Origin: a virus
Strand: one strand, 5' to 3'
DNA length: 34,929 nucleotides
Virus record (IMG/VR): IMGVR_UViG_3300004097_000021
Span: 1 to 34,929 of that record
A program made the position numbers and the translations under genes. Shown here one piece after another: positions 21,419-31,499 of this stretch; the first letter of the stretch is position 1; each line of letters opens with the position of its first letter. The notes below the pieces were generated by a model. It saw only the letters and a program-made list of their open reading frames with translations. It was not told the origin of the DNA and made no database searches.

Positions 21419-21791
21419 GAGCCACATACACAGCATTTTGAAAAAAACAGGTACGGAGGAAATAGACCAAACTTTTAAGTCATTAGATCAGAAAGTTAAG
21501 GCCCTATCTGAAATAAGAGAAAAAAGACAAAAAAAAGATGATGTGACTAATGAATTTAAACCGCAAAATAGTTTCAGACCAATGGAAGGAACTTACTTAA
21601 AAGATATTGATATATCTACTGGTGGAACTAAAGTCACGCATGGACTAGAGAGAGATATTTTAGGATTTATTGTTATAAATATAAATGCAAATACTAATAT
21701 TTGGAATACTACGCCAACAGACTTTGATAAAAAATTACACATGAGACTACAAGCAGGGGCTAATTGCAAAGTTAGTTTATGGGTGTTTTAG
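21408..21791 (+). CDS. Small tail-connector-associated protein
   Basis: 127 residues overlapping the adaptor gene by 11 bases. The N-terminal ~50 residues are a charged helix (EEIDQTFKSLDQKVKALSEIREKRQKK). The C-terminal ~65 residues are a small beta domain with the pattern THGLERDILGFIVINI...KLHMRLQAGANCKVSLWVF. That (V.HGL.R.p.G...) to (...vtLWVF) pattern is familiar from small structural proteins encoded beside adaptor and tail genes in podophages. Helix plus beta tip suggests a trimeric stalk or plug; this is inference. Confidence 0.6.
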   Translation: MGIRSHIHSILKKTGTEEIDQTFKSLDQKVKALSEIREKRQKKDDVTNEFKPQNSFRPMEGTYLKDIDISTGGTKVTHGLERDILGFIVININANTNIWNTTPTDFDKKLHMRLQAGANCKVSLWVF

Positions 21792-24700
21792 ATGGAAGAA
21801 GGAATAATCCCGATAGATATAACTGGTGGGATGAAAGATGATTCATCTATAAAGCAAACAGTAGAAACAGAACTACTCGAAAACGTAACTTTAGATGAAG
21901 ACGGATATCCAAAAAAAAGAAATGGTTTTGTTCAAAGGACTATCAATCCTCCAGATCCTGAATCAGATAGTGAACCTTACCTTGACGGGATAAAAGGAAC
22001 GCCCAGAGGAATTGTAACATCTGGAGACAAGGATTTTTTACTCTATGATAGACTGATGGGTACATATAATTATAATACCGAAAAGATAGATTTAGATTAT
22101 CAACAAATTTCTCATGTTTTGGCCGTAGAGTATATAGAGCTTCTAAGTACAATTGGGTTAAGTGAGTTCCAAAACGATAACCGTCCTAGTCCTTATCTTT
22201 TTAGTGGTTTTGGCTTTCCTAATGCTGAAATACACCAGAATGATGTCGGTTATTGGATATCTTATGGCGATATTGAGTATCAAACGGCTAGTTTAGATAA
22301 AAAAAGCTTACTGCCCATTGAAGGTGGGAAAAGTTTAGGTGTAAACGATAACTTTTCAATAGGTACGAGTCGTATGGCCGTGACTACTAAAGGTAGAGTT
22401 TTTAATCATGTTACGTTTGAACTTAGAGATACTACTGGAACACAAACAACTGAATCAGCAGTAGGAATTGAGGTATTTGAGGCGCCTCGATTCGCAGGCG
22501 TTGATTTTGGTGCCGCAATTAATAAAACTCAATTTACGATTAATGTTCCTGCTACGCTTACAACCGATGGTGTTACCTATGAAAACCCTGATAGATTTGT
22601 TGAAAATGGGTTCGATGTCTTTACAGGATATTTTGATAATACAGATTATGTTTATGTTGTTTTTACCGCAATTTATCAAATACAGGGTACAATTGGTTTA
22701 CCTACCGACTTTAGACCTTTACTTTTTTCCTTCCGTTATGAACCAGACTTTCCGCTTCTTTCTGATTATGATGTTTGCGATTCAAATGGTGTTGGGATTA
22801 TAGCAGTTGGCGTTAAGGGGGCTTTTCATACGGTACTACTACGTGATATTGCCCGTGGTTATGTTGTAAGTGGTTGTGTTGATCCTGTTAGAGATAGAGT
22901 TTATATAAATTGGTTCGGCTACAGTGAAGATGGAACTATCGTCACAGAGAGAAGTCTTGATAGCACAATAACTATAAACCGTATTGCACCGGGTAGAACG
23001 GCGGGTATGCCACTTTCGGCCAGCACAATTCCTTATGAAAATGGTGTAATAACTATTGTAACTGGAAATAATGCTTTAACGGAACCTTTTAACTCCTTCA
23101 CTTCCATCTTTTTGTGGTCAAATTTCTTTGCTAATGATGATTATACAGTTAATAGTGAGCTTCAATATTACCTAGCTAACACTTTTGCTTTAACTAATCT
23201 GATTGAATATCAAGGCTTCCCTTGTTTTATCTTGGCTTATGTAACAGATGGAAATTATAGCCAAATTCTAGTAGATGCAGTTAATGTAAAAATGATGGCC
23301 TTAACAAATGTGGGAGATAGGCCAACTAATTTTTTATCGGGGAGAAGAAGTTGGGGTGGCTACCAGACTTTATCTCGCCTAGAAGAATATAATGGAGATT
23401 TATATTACTCTCCTGTTATACAAAATGATGTTTATGGAACGTCTGTTGGTGGTATTGCGGGCCGAAGAAATAGCGTTCTTAAGCTTATCCGTATTTATAA
23501 CCAACAATTAAAAAGAACAACTTTTAATAATGACCTTGTGTTAAATGGTAGTTTTGCTTGGAATATTGTAGGCAATGTACCAAATATGCTTGGCTTTGCC
23601 CATCCACCAGATCTTGATGATGTCGCTCATGACACAGTCACTACTGGCAAAATTTATTATAAATTGGTGTACGAAACATTTGATAATAATGGGAACATTA
23701 TTCGCTCTCAGTCCAGTATACAAAAAGAGGCTTCTGAAACAAATTTTTCTAATCCTGCTACGCTCTCCTACCTTCCGTACCATTTCTCAGATTATAATAA
23801 TCACTTTGTAGCAGTATATAGAACAAAGGCAGGTAATCCAGAAACATTTTATTTTGTAAAAAGGCATAAGTTGCCACCAGCTTTTTTAAACGGGACTCTT
23901 GCTCTTGAAGAGTTTATTGATAATCTTAATGATTCTGAACTTGGTGGAGAATTATATATTGGCCAGCTTTCTGCTGTATCAGAATTAGAAAATACGACTC
24001 CACCAGTTCTAAGTTATGTAACTAATCATAATAACAGAATTTATGGAGTTTCCTCTCAGTACAAGAATAAAATCTTTTACTCAAAACAATTAATTGAAGG
24101 CAGAGGCTTGGAGTGGAATGATACTCTAAGTTTTCTTGTGGATAGGGACAAGGAAGGCCAAAAAACTGGATTAACAGCTCTAGCAAGTACAGAAAATTAT
24201 CTTATATGCTTTAAGGAGACATCTATTTTTGTGGTTGGTGGTGATGGCCCTAATAATGTTGGAATAGGTGAGACACATACGCTTCCTAGTCTTGTAAGTG
24301 ATGCCATTGGTTGCATTGATTCTGAATCGGTAATAAGCGTAACAATGGGGGTAATCTTCAAGTCTTATAAGGGTTGGAAGCTTATCACTAAAGGCTTAAG
24401 CGTTATAGATATAGATATGGGGGTATCAAGCAGGCAAGACGATAAGATACTAAGGTCGCTTATCCACAGAAATCGAAATGTAATAATGTGGCTAACTGAT
24501 AATCAAGAAATTCTATGTTTAGATATGAACGAAAACGAGAATCCGATAAAATGGACAGTATGGAAGGGTTCATTTCTAATTAATTCCATAGATATGAGCT
24601 ATGGGAATGGCACACTAAGAATCTTAAGAAATGATGGATCTATAATAGATGAAACTGACGCTTACTTTGATAAAGTTGATAATAATACTCAATACCTAAG

Positions 24701-25097
24701 ACAAAAGATAACAACAGGATGGCTTAGGGTTGGTGATATAGCCGAATATCAAAGAGTAAAAAGGTTGTTTATCACGGGCGAATGGAAATCAGACCATATT
24801 TTTTATGTTGATGTTTATTATGACTTTGAAGAATATAGCACAGAAACGATAACATTAACGCCTGAAGGTCTTTACGAGGTAGATACACCTCCCACAAATG
24901 TGAATAACGGTGAAAATACTGGTGTTTATGAATGGGATATCCACCTCTCAAGACAGAAATGTAGTGCTATAAAATTTACTATTTCCGACGGTAGTTTAAA
25001 TGGTAGCATTGGAGAAGGTTTCCAGTTAGAAGGTATGGCCCTTAAGGTTGGCAAAAAGATTGGTTTAAGAAAAATAAGTGAACGGAAGAAAGGATAG
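21792..25097 (+). CDS. Large tail nozzle / hub-like structural protein
   Basis: 1101 residues, starting right after the previous stop. The N-terminal part (PIDITGGMKDDSSIKQTVETELLENV..DEDGYPKKRNGF) is like that of podovirus nozzle and stabilisation proteins (T7 gp12, P22 gp10 type), where the GYPKKRNGF-like loop is followed by propeller blades. The whole protein is beta-strand-rich. A later part (NRIYGVSSQYKNKIFYSKQL, LICFKETSIFVVGG, GVIFKSYKGWKLI) has the repeated sugar-free propeller-blade look of this class. It would form the tube through which DNA leaves. Placement after adaptor and before ejection proteins fits. Which exact family it belongs to needs structure comparison. Confidence 0.7.
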   Translation: MEEGIIPIDITGGMKDDSSIKQTVETELLENVTLDEDGYPKKRNGFVQRTINPPDPESDSEPYLDGIKGTPRGIVTSGDKDFLLYDRLMGTYNYNTEKIDLDYQQISHVLAVEYIELLSTIGLSEFQNDNRPSPYLFSGFGFPNAEIHQNDVGYWISYGDIEYQTASLDKKSLLPIEGGKSLGVNDNFSIGTSRMAVTTKGRVFNHVTFELRDTTGTQTTESAVGIEVFEAPRFAGVDFGAAINKTQFTINVPATLTTDGVTYENPDRFVENGFDVFTGYFDNTDYVYVVFTAIYQIQGTIGLPTDFRPLLFSFRYEPDFPLLSDYDVCDSNGVGIIAVGVKGAFHTVLLRDIARGYVVSGCVDPVRDRVYINWFGYSEDGTIVTERSLDSTITINRIAPGRTAGMPLSASTIPYENGVITIVTGNNALTEPFNSFTSIFLWSNFFANDDYTVNSELQYYLANTFALTNLIEYQGFPCFILAYVTDGNYSQILVDAVNVKMMALTNVGDRPTNFLSGRRSWGGYQTLSRLEEYNGDLYYSPVIQNDVYGTSVGGIAGRRNSVLKLIRIYNQQLKRTTFNNDLVLNGSFAWNIVGNVPNMLGFAHPPDLDDVAHDTVTTGKIYYKLVYETFDNNGNIIRSQSSIQKEASETNFSNPATLSYLPYHFSDYNNHFVAVYRTKAGNPETFYFVKRHKLPPAFLNGTLALEEFIDNLNDSELGGELYIGQLSAVSELENTTPPVLSYVTNHNNRIYGVSSQYKNKIFYSKQLIEGRGLEWNDTLSFLVDRDKEGQKTGLTALASTENYLICFKETSIFVVGGDGPNNVGIGETHTLPSLVSDAIGCIDSESVISVTMGVIFKSYKGWKLITKGLSVIDIDMGVSSRQDDKILRSLIHRNRNVIMWLTDNQEILCLDMNENENPIKWTVWKGSFLINSIDMSYGNGTLRILRNDGSIIDETDAYFDKVDNNTQYLRQKITTGWLRVGDIAEYQRVKRLFITGEWKSDHIFYVDVYYDFEEYSTETITLTPEGLYEVDTPPTNVNNGENTGVYEWDIHLSRQKCSAIKFTISDGSLNGSIGEGFQLEGMALKVGKKIGLRKISERKKG

Positions 25098-25100
25098 GTT

Positions 25101-25922
25101 ATGGGTCTTTTTAGTAGTATAGGTAGCGCAGTAGGTGGTCTTGTTGGGGGTGCTGGTAGTCTTTTAGGTGGTGCAATAGGGCTAGGAAAGAAAGTTTTTG
25201 GCGCTGAAAAATACAAGATGGCCCCTGTTAAATTTGAAGGTAAGCAAAATAAATTGGCTGATATGCTTATGCAGCAAGCTCAAGGTAAAGGCCCTAGTGT
25301 TGCTATGGAGGCAATGAGGAAAGGTACAGCTCAAGGTCTTGCAAACATTAGAGGTGGACTTCAGGGGATGTCAGGATTAAGCCAAGGGGCAAAGGCTAGA
25401 ATGTATGCTCAACAAGCTGGAAAAATGACCAGAGGGGTTGCTTCAGAAGGTGGAACAATGAGAGCGCAGGAACAGATGGGTGCTAGAAAAAGCTTAGCTG
25501 ATTTTATTCTAAACTCTCAAGCGCAGCAGACAAGTAGAAGTAATGTTGCTAGGCAGGCTCATCAAGATTCTTCAGATCGCAGACAAAAAGCAGTAAAAGG
25601 TATCGGTGAAGGTATAGCAACTTTTGCAATGATGGGTGGTTGCTGGGTAGCCAGAGCAGTTTTTGGGGTAGGCGATATTAGATGGATCTACGCTAGAAAT
25701 TACATCTTTAATCATGGCCCTGTTTGGTTCCGTAATTGGTATAAAAAGAATGGTGAAAAATTTGCTCAAAAAGTTAAAAAATCAAAGATCCTCAAAGCTC
25801 TTATCACGCCTCTTTTCGTTTTCTTTGCAAAAAAAGGTGAAGAATTGTGGAATACTAATTTAGACCCCTATGACGATACTTTTTTTAATGAATTAAACAA
25901 AATAAAAGAATTAAGAGGTTAA
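25101..25922 (+). CDS. Internal virion / tail protein with CWVARAVFG domain
   Basis: 273 residues. The N-terminus is a Gly/Ala-rich hydrophobic stretch (SSIGSAVGGLVGGAGSLLGG) as in small ejection proteins that insert into membranes. The middle is Gln/Ala/Gly/Arg-rich helix. The C-terminal part begins GGCWVARAVFGVGDIRWIYAR and continues FRNWYKKNGEKFAQKVK, a conserved module I know from the C-termini of many marine phage tail and ejection proteins. It starts a run of three ejection-type genes. DNA translocation across the envelope is inferred from class and context. Confidence 0.7.
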   Translation: MGLFSSIGSAVGGLVGGAGSLLGGAIGLGKKVFGAEKYKMAPVKFEGKQNKLADMLMQQAQGKGPSVAMEAMRKGTAQGLANIRGGLQGMSGLSQGAKARMYAQQAGKMTRGVASEGGTMRAQEQMGARKSLADFILNSQAQQTSRSNVARQAHQDSSDRRQKAVKGIGEGIATFAMMGGCWVARAVFGVGDIRWIYARNYIFNHGPVWFRNWYKKNGEKFAQKVKKSKILKALITPLFVFFAKKGEELWNTNLDPYDDTFFNELNKIKELRG

Positions 25923-25923
25923 T

Positions 25924-26373
25924 ATGGAAGGATTTATGAAATTTGCAAAGGCGTTAATGAGAAGTGGTGAAGCTAAAGAAGTAGGAGGTCTTGCCAAAAA
26001 ATGGAAGGACGTCGATGCCCCTAAGGGGTTTTTAGATGGGGCAAAAGAAGTAGAAGGGCAAGCCAAAAAATGGAAGGACGTCGATGCCCCTAAAGGGTTT
26101 TTAGATGGGGCAAAAAAACCTACCACAGGTCAAAAGATTGCTACTGCTATCGGTACAGGCTTTGCAGGAGTCGGTAAAGATAATAAAGCACTTGATATGG
26201 TCAAAGACAAGTATGGCCCTAGCTGGTTAAAAGATTGGAGTAAAGGAGGATCTGATTCCGAAAGTGAAGATGATGGGTGGGACGTATATGACAAAAATCC
26301 AGATATGCCTAATGGTAGAGAATTAAATATGGATAAATTCCTAAAAAGAATAAAGATGATGTCGGATAATTAG
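25924..26373 (+). CDS. Small virion-associated protein with tandem 23-residue repeat
   Basis: 149 residues, one base after the previous stop. It starts MEGFMKFAKALMRSGEAKE, a leader reminiscent of the F-K-x-A-L motif in the cluster at 13352-16031. Residues 18-63 are two nearly identical 23-residue units (KEV.G.AKKWKDVDAPKGFLDGA). Then TGQKIATAIGTGFAGVGKDNKAL, which matches a segment of the next protein (TGNKIMLAIGVGMAGVGG.NNAL), links it to the ejection proteins. The C-terminus is acidic, then basic. Likely a small injected or scaffold-associated virion component; function unknown. Confidence 0.65.
   Translation: MEGFMKFAKALMRSGEAKEVGGLAKKWKDVDAPKGFLDGAKEVEGQAKKWKDVDAPKGFLDGAKKPTTGQKIATAIGTGFAGVGKDNKALDMVKDKYGPSWLKDWSKGGSDSESEDDGWDVYDKNPDMPNGRELNMDKFLKRIKMMSDN
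25975..26112 (+). repeat. Two tandem 69-base coding repeats
   Basis: 25975-26043 and 26044-26112 each encode 23 residues and are nearly identical at the DNA level, including a long shared stretch from GCCAAAAAATGGAAGGAC to the TTAGATGGGGCA end. Differences lie in the first third of each unit and one silent change. The near-identity indicates recent duplication or ongoing recombination. Confidence 0.9.
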
Positions 26374-26396
26374 GATGAAAGACAAGAGGTATTAAA

Positions 26397-27860
26397 ATGG
26401 TTGCTCCAGTAGGGACAAAAGATATAGAAAAAAATGCTATAAATAAGTTGCGAGAAGCAAGGGCCACTGAGGGGCCTTCTAATGTAGATGAAATACCAAC
26501 TTACTTGGCCAGACCAGAAGATCAAACAGAGCCAATTAATGTGGAAGGTTATTTTGCTAATCCTGTAAGTCAGACAGCTCCAGCGCCTGCGCCTCAAGAG
26601 GCAGCTCCAGTAGGGATGAAAGATATAGCACAACCGTCTAAAGTGGTACAAACTCCAGAAGCTCAAGCAATGAAGGGACTTCAGACCGCAAAAGAAAATG
26701 AAACTTTAGCCCATGTAAGTGAGGCCCAAACTTTACAACAGCAAGCTCAAAAAACTTATACAGCAGCACAAGGCATTTCTAACCAATTGGAAACCAACGC
26801 TCTTAATTTACAACAATATCAAAAAGAACTAGATGAACAATATAAGCAAAACTTAATAGTTCAAGAACAGCGTAGAGCAGAAATACAAGAACTCCAAAAC
26901 GCTATTAAAAATATCAATGCAGATGTTGTAGAAACGCAAGTTGACCCAAAAAGAATTTTTAAAGACATGAATACGGGCAATAAAATAATGCTTGCTATCG
27001 GCGTGGGCATGGCCGGTGTTGGTGGCGGCACTAACAATGCTTTAACTCATATTCAAAACCTTATGGATAAAGACATTGAGGCACAAAAAGAGGCATCAAA
27101 AAGTAAAAGCGGTGGTGGTAAAAAAATTAAATATTTAATGGATATTATGAAAATGAAGTATCCAGAAGCTCCTGAAGATGCAGCAAAGCTTTATCTGGGA
27201 AATAAATATAAGACATTAATTGAACTCCAAGGAGCAAAGGTTAAATCAGCAGAAGCTAAGCTTAGAGCGCAACAATTGGCCAATGATTTAGAACTGAAAA
27301 ATAGAGAGGTACTATCAAAACTATCATCAATACACAAAAAAGATCATATGGATCAATTAAAATCTTTAGGTGATGGTAAAGTTGATTTGAAGTACGAAGG
27401 AAAGCTTAGAATAGAGAAAATTAATGCAGCTACAATATTCTTAGAGAAAGTCATAGAAACTATAGCAAAAGATATAGTTCCAGTAACTAAAGGTGGGATT
27501 GATAATTACGCTGCCTTAGTCGATGAATATATTGTTAATAAAGTCATGGGTAGATCAGGTGCTTCTTTTAGGGATGATGAACTATACAGAGTAGGTAAAG
27601 TCGCTAGAGGTTGGTTACTTTCGGACAAAGTAGATAGGATTAAGCACCTTGTAAATCTTGAGCTAAAAGACTTAGATGATACTATGAAAATTCATACTGG
27701 TGAAGATTATGAGGGGTTCCCACATTCAGATGTAAAAAGGGACTACCTACAAAGAATTAAAAAAATGCGTAAGATGTTAAGACGATTGCTACAAAACAAA
27801 GGTGGAAAAACTAAATCAAAATATGTACCAACTATTTCTGTTGAAAATTCAGCCGATTAG
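26397..27860 (+). CDS. Internal virion (ejection) protein
   Basis: 487 residues, ATG at 26397. An Ala/Pro/Gln-rich N-terminal ~95 residues contains two copies of APVG.KDI (at 3-9 and about 70-76). A long coiled coil follows (about 95-180, Gln-rich, QQAQKTYTAAQG...LQQYQKELDEQYKQ), then the hydrophobic TGNKIMLAIGVGMAGVGGG (about 197-215) and HIQNLMDKDIEAQKEA. That motif, a Gly-rich helix next to a D.DI.AQ helix, is typical of ejection proteins in podophages. The C-terminal half is helical and basic. These proteins leave the head ahead of the DNA and help build a channel. No enzymatic motif is visible. Confidence 0.7.
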   Translation: MVAPVGTKDIEKNAINKLREARATEGPSNVDEIPTYLARPEDQTEPINVEGYFANPVSQTAPAPAPQEAAPVGMKDIAQPSKVVQTPEAQAMKGLQTAKENETLAHVSEAQTLQQQAQKTYTAAQGISNQLETNALNLQQYQKELDEQYKQNLIVQEQRRAEIQELQNAIKNINADVVETQVDPKRIFKDMNTGNKIMLAIGVGMAGVGGGTNNALTHIQNLMDKDIEAQKEASKSKSGGGKKIKYLMDIMKMKYPEAPEDAAKLYLGNKYKTLIELQGAKVKSAEAKLRAQQLANDLELKNREVLSKLSSIHKKDHMDQLKSLGDGKVDLKYEGKLRIEKINAATIFLEKVIETIAKDIVPVTKGGIDNYAALVDEYIVNKVMGRSGASFRDDELYRVGKVARGWLLSDKVDRIKHLVNLELKDLDDTMKIHTGEDYEGFPHSDVKRDYLQRIKKMRKMLRRLLQNKGGKTKSKYVPTISVENSAD

Positions 27861-27868
27861 GGGCCTAA

Positions 27869-30800
27869 ATGAATAGGTTATACAATTACCAAACAGGAAA
27901 ATATGAGATAGTGCCAGATGAGATGGCGGCTCAGGGACTGGTTAATGGTGCTTATGGATTCCCTTCTGATAAGCCAGTTAAACTGTTGGATCAAGAAGGC
28001 CAGATAGTTGAAGTTTCTCCACGAGAAGCACTAACGGAAATGTCTTTAGGAGATAATTCTAATTACACATGGTATAGCGGTGAAGCTCAGGAGGCTGATA
28101 GAGTCAGAGATGAGTATGGGGATATGGCTGGAACGGCCTTTGTGGAAGGTGTTGCTGATTCCCTCACAGTGGGTGCTTATCCATCAATTGCTGAAGCCGT
28201 TAATTTAACAACAGCAGAAGATATCAAGCTTAGAGCAGAACATAACCCAAAAGCATCAATGGCAGGCGCAGGGGCAGGGATCGTAGGATCTTTTTATTCG
28301 CCTCTAGGCCCCTTAAAAGGATTACAAGCATTTCAAAAATTTGGTCAATCTTTAGGTATTATTGATAAGGGCTGGAAGTTTTTGGGATCAGGCGTTCGGT
28401 TAGTTGATAAAGTTGGCGTAAAGGTTGCCGATGGACTCATAAAAGGGGCCACAGCACTTAAAAACACTGTTCCTGCTTTTAGGTCGGCTAAGGATGTAGG
28501 CAAGGCTGAAGCACTAGCCAAGGCTGCCAAGGCTGCTGGATGGACAGAATCTATTACAAGAGGGGCCATTCAAGGCGGTGTAGACTCTCAGTTATATAAT
28601 TTATTTGATAGTTTAAATGAAACGATAGTAGGTGATCCAGCTTTTACAGCAGAGGCGCTCAAGGCGAATATAGCTCAAAATTCAGTAGAAGCAGGAAAGA
28701 TAGGTGTTATTGGCGGTGGCTTTATTGGTGCTTTAGCAAAGGCTACTCAATCAACAATTAAGTATCTCGATGACAAACACAAAGATTGGATTAAGACCCA
28801 CTATAATGATGTTCCAAACTCTAAGATGGACAATCTTCCATCGGATAAAATTAACGATGCTCTTGGGTTTGATAGTCAAACAACTGCCGTACATTTTACC
28901 GTAGCAAAAAATAATCAAGGTGAGCCAGTCTTAAGGCTTAAATATGGTGATAGGTATTTACCGTTAGACGAGGCTGAAAAGCTAGATATTATTGATTTTA
29001 ATAACAGTAACACTATAGATGAAATTGCAGATTATTTACGTCCAGACTATGCTGAGATAATGGCAAAAGAGAGCTGGAAAAAAAACCCAACACTAGATGC
29101 TTTGATTGATAAAGAAAATGCTGGTTTTACTAATATTTCAGACAAGGAACTAATTAACTATACAAACTTAGAAGCGCAAAGAGATGAACTAGTTAGTAAG
29201 GTTCAAGGTATAGACAGTAAAATTTCAGGCGCCAGTTCAAATATTAATAAATTCTTAGGTAAAAGATCGTTAAATAAACAACTTGATTTGTTTGAAGAAG
29301 CAAGACTTGGTGAATATTACAAAAATAGAAACAATCTGAGAAAAACACTAAGTGACACTAAAGACAGGCTAGGTAGGATACAAAAAAAGATAGACGATTT
29401 TAACGAAACACATTTTGGAGATGCAGTTACCGTAAATAGGAAAGCCATTCAAAAATTAATAGAAGCTAAAGACGGTATAAGAATTGGCAACAATATATAT
29501 ATAACTAAGATAGATAAATTAAGCCATGTAAGAGGGACTACTTTAGGTAGGCCAAAGATAAGTGCCGCACAAGATTCTATTTTTTCATTAATTGGAGTAG
29601 GTAAGGGGCAAAGAAAGAAACTGAGGCCTATGGACGCCAAAAGAATGGAGTCTGGAATTAGATCAATTGTTAGAGAGTTGACTGGTGGGCGATTTGGTAA
29701 AATAAAGGTTGCTAAACAAGTTTTAAGAACAGATAAAGGTCGCATAGAGTCTTTTGTTGACGTAGCAGAGGAAAGGCTAGTTAAGGCGTCGAGAGACATG
29801 GAAGATGTTCAAAATGCCATACATAAATATGACAATGACGTTTTTAGAGGCACTGGTAAGTACTCAACTGGAATTACTTACGGTGCACTCAAAACTAGAA
29901 TTAAAAACAAGTTAGACGGCTTATTAAACAAAACAGAAATACCAAGTACGATGGACAGGAAAGAGGTTAAGCATATCCAAGATGAGCTGGAAAGTATGTT
30001 TGCCGACAAAAACCTTTCTGAAAATGTTAGGGCCTATGATTTAAGAAAAGGCTCTATAAATTACAGAAATGAAGGTTATAAACACTCTCCATTCACAGAT
30101 GGCTATATGGCGATAAAGCCGAAGGCATCGAGAGCAATAGGAGAAACGCTAGAAGATATTTACCAAGAACATATCAAACAAGTTGCACCTAAAAAGGTTT
30201 TCCAAAAGTATAAAAATGCTAGAGATCAATATGCAACTTATATAGGGATAAGAAATACATTAGAAGATAAAATAGCAGGTCGAGTAACTAGGGGGAGCAT
30301 AGGTTTTAGCGATATTATGACAACTGCTAGTATCGGTATTGGCATTGACCCTTTTCTTGGTTTAGGCACTAACCTATTGAGAAGATCCACGCCAGAAATG
30401 AAAGCTTTTTATATGCTTAAAATAACTAAAGAAAATGACAAGTGGTACAAGCGTGTAGACGAAGCAGCGAAGGGATTCTTGGAATCAGGACTTATAAAGT
30501 CTGCAATTATGGGTATCGCTACTAGTGATGAATTACTTCTTAGTTATAAACCTGATTATATAGCAAGCTCTTTAGAGGAAGATATAGAGTCATTCGCTGA
30601 GGATAATCCAGCTCTAATAGACTTTTTACCAGAAACATCTACAGAGTTAGTTGGAAAATTTAACAAATCAAAACAGTTAATTGAATCCGCTTTGCCACAA
30701 GAAACCGATGTAGATAAAATTCCAGAAGTTTCCACAATACAAAGTTATGAACATAGAAAAGCTGCTAGGATACAGCATTTAATAAAAAACCCACAAAAGA

Positions 30801-31132
30801 TGCTTAAAGAAATATCTATGGGGTATATAACAAATGAAACATCTCAGATAATGGATGAATTATATCCAGCTACCAAGAATCTATTAATAGAAAGATTAGT
30901 TGAGCAAATGGGTAGCGCTTACTTAAGCCCATCTCAAAAAAGCCAACTAAAGAAATTATTTAAGGAAAGCGCAGATCCAACTTTGACAGTAGAAGGTTAT
31001 AATATGCTACAATTGAGTAACAAAAATATGGGTTTACAAGCCCAGCAAGAACAGGCTCCAACAAGCGCAAGACCTTTTAAAAAGAGGCCATTATCAGATA
31101 GAACAGATAATGAGCGTAGATTAACTAGATAA
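27869..31132 (+). CDS. Large internal virion (ejection) protein
   Basis: 1087 residues, starting after GGGGCCTAA. The N-terminal ~125 residues (YETGKYEIVP-like start, VEVSPREALTEM, EYGDMAGTAFVEGVADSLTVGAYP) form a domain seen in large ejection proteins. Gly/Ala-rich hydrophobic stretches follow (MAGAGAGIVGSFYSPLGPLK; GVIGGGFIGALAKA). The middle ~500 residues are charged helices with probable coiled coils (LEAQRDELVSKVQGIDSKIS; TLSDTKDRLGRIQKKIDDF). A late hydrophobic part has SDIMTTASIGIGIDPFLGLG. The C-terminus is basic and Arg-rich. Size, composition and place after the other ejection genes support the call. No lytic transglycosylase or ADP-ribosylase motif was recognised. Confidence 0.7.
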   Translation: MNRLYNYQTGKYEIVPDEMAAQGLVNGAYGFPSDKPVKLLDQEGQIVEVSPREALTEMSLGDNSNYTWYSGEAQEADRVRDEYGDMAGTAFVEGVADSLTVGAYPSIAEAVNLTTAEDIKLRAEHNPKASMAGAGAGIVGSFYSPLGPLKGLQAFQKFGQSLGIIDKGWKFLGSGVRLVDKVGVKVADGLIKGATALKNTVPAFRSAKDVGKAEALAKAAKAAGWTESITRGAIQGGVDSQLYNLFDSLNETIVGDPAFTAEALKANIAQNSVEAGKIGVIGGGFIGALAKATQSTIKYLDDKHKDWIKTHYNDVPNSKMDNLPSDKINDALGFDSQTTAVHFTVAKNNQGEPVLRLKYGDRYLPLDEAEKLDIIDFNNSNTIDEIADYLRPDYAEIMAKESWKKNPTLDALIDKENAGFTNISDKELINYTNLEAQRDELVSKVQGIDSKISGASSNINKFLGKRSLNKQLDLFEEARLGEYYKNRNNLRKTLSDTKDRLGRIQKKIDDFNETHFGDAVTVNRKAIQKLIEAKDGIRIGNNIYITKIDKLSHVRGTTLGRPKISAAQDSIFSLIGVGKGQRKKLRPMDAKRMESGIRSIVRELTGGRFGKIKVAKQVLRTDKGRIESFVDVAEERLVKASRDMEDVQNAIHKYDNDVFRGTGKYSTGITYGALKTRIKNKLDGLLNKTEIPSTMDRKEVKHIQDELESMFADKNLSENVRAYDLRKGSINYRNEGYKHSPFTDGYMAIKPKASRAIGETLEDIYQEHIKQVAPKKVFQKYKNARDQYATYIGIRNTLEDKIAGRVTRGSIGFSDIMTTASIGIGIDPFLGLGTNLLRRSTPEMKAFYMLKITKENDKWYKRVDEAAKGFLESGLIKSAIMGIATSDELLLSYKPDYIASSLEEDIESFAEDNPALIDFLPETSTELVGKFNKSKQLIESALPQETDVDKIPEVSTIQSYEHRKAARIQHLIKNPQKMLKEISMGYITNETSQIMDELYPATKNLLIERLVEQMGSAYLSPSQKSQLKKLFKESADPTLTVEGYNMLQLSNKNMGLQAQQEQAPTSARPFKKRPLSDRTDNERRLTR

Positions 31133-31151
31133 CCCTAAAAGGGAGAAAAAA

Positions 31152-31499
31152 ATGACAAGAAACATTATTCGTAATTGGAAAGCACTAGTAGACGGTGATC
31201 TTTCTCAAGCTTTAGAATCAGACTACACAGATGCAGCTTTTTTAGATAAGGGCAGAGTCCTTATTGAATGGGTTGGAGCAGATGCTATTACTGCGCAAGT
31301 AATTGTAGAAATTTCAAATGATACAGAAAATTGGCGCTCAATTGTATCTACTTCCATCGTTTTAAACGCTTTAAGCGGTAGTCACGAAATAGCGTTCCCT
31401 TTGATGGATTTTGGGTACATGAGATTTAGGACAGTACCTTTAGGAGTAACACAAGGGACTGTTAATATTTCACTTTCAGCTTCAACAGAGGGTAAGTAA
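31152..31499 (+). CDS. Small beta-rich tail or fibre-base protein
   Basis: 115 residues, AAAGGGAGAAAAAA before the ATG. It is a single beta domain by pattern (GRVLIEWVGADAITAQVIVEIS, SIVLNALSGSHEIAFPL, YMRFRTVPLGVTQGTVNISLSA), resembling small proteins that measure-like names aside often sit before fibre genes in podophages and may attach fibres. Its stop TAA is followed directly by the next ATG. Function inferred only from place and fold pattern. Confidence 0.55.
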   Translation: MTRNIIRNWKALVDGDLSQALESDYTDAAFLDKGRVLIEWVGADAITAQVIVEISNDTENWRSIVSTSIVLNALSGSHEIAFPLMDFGYMRFRTVPLGVTQGTVNISLSASTEGK

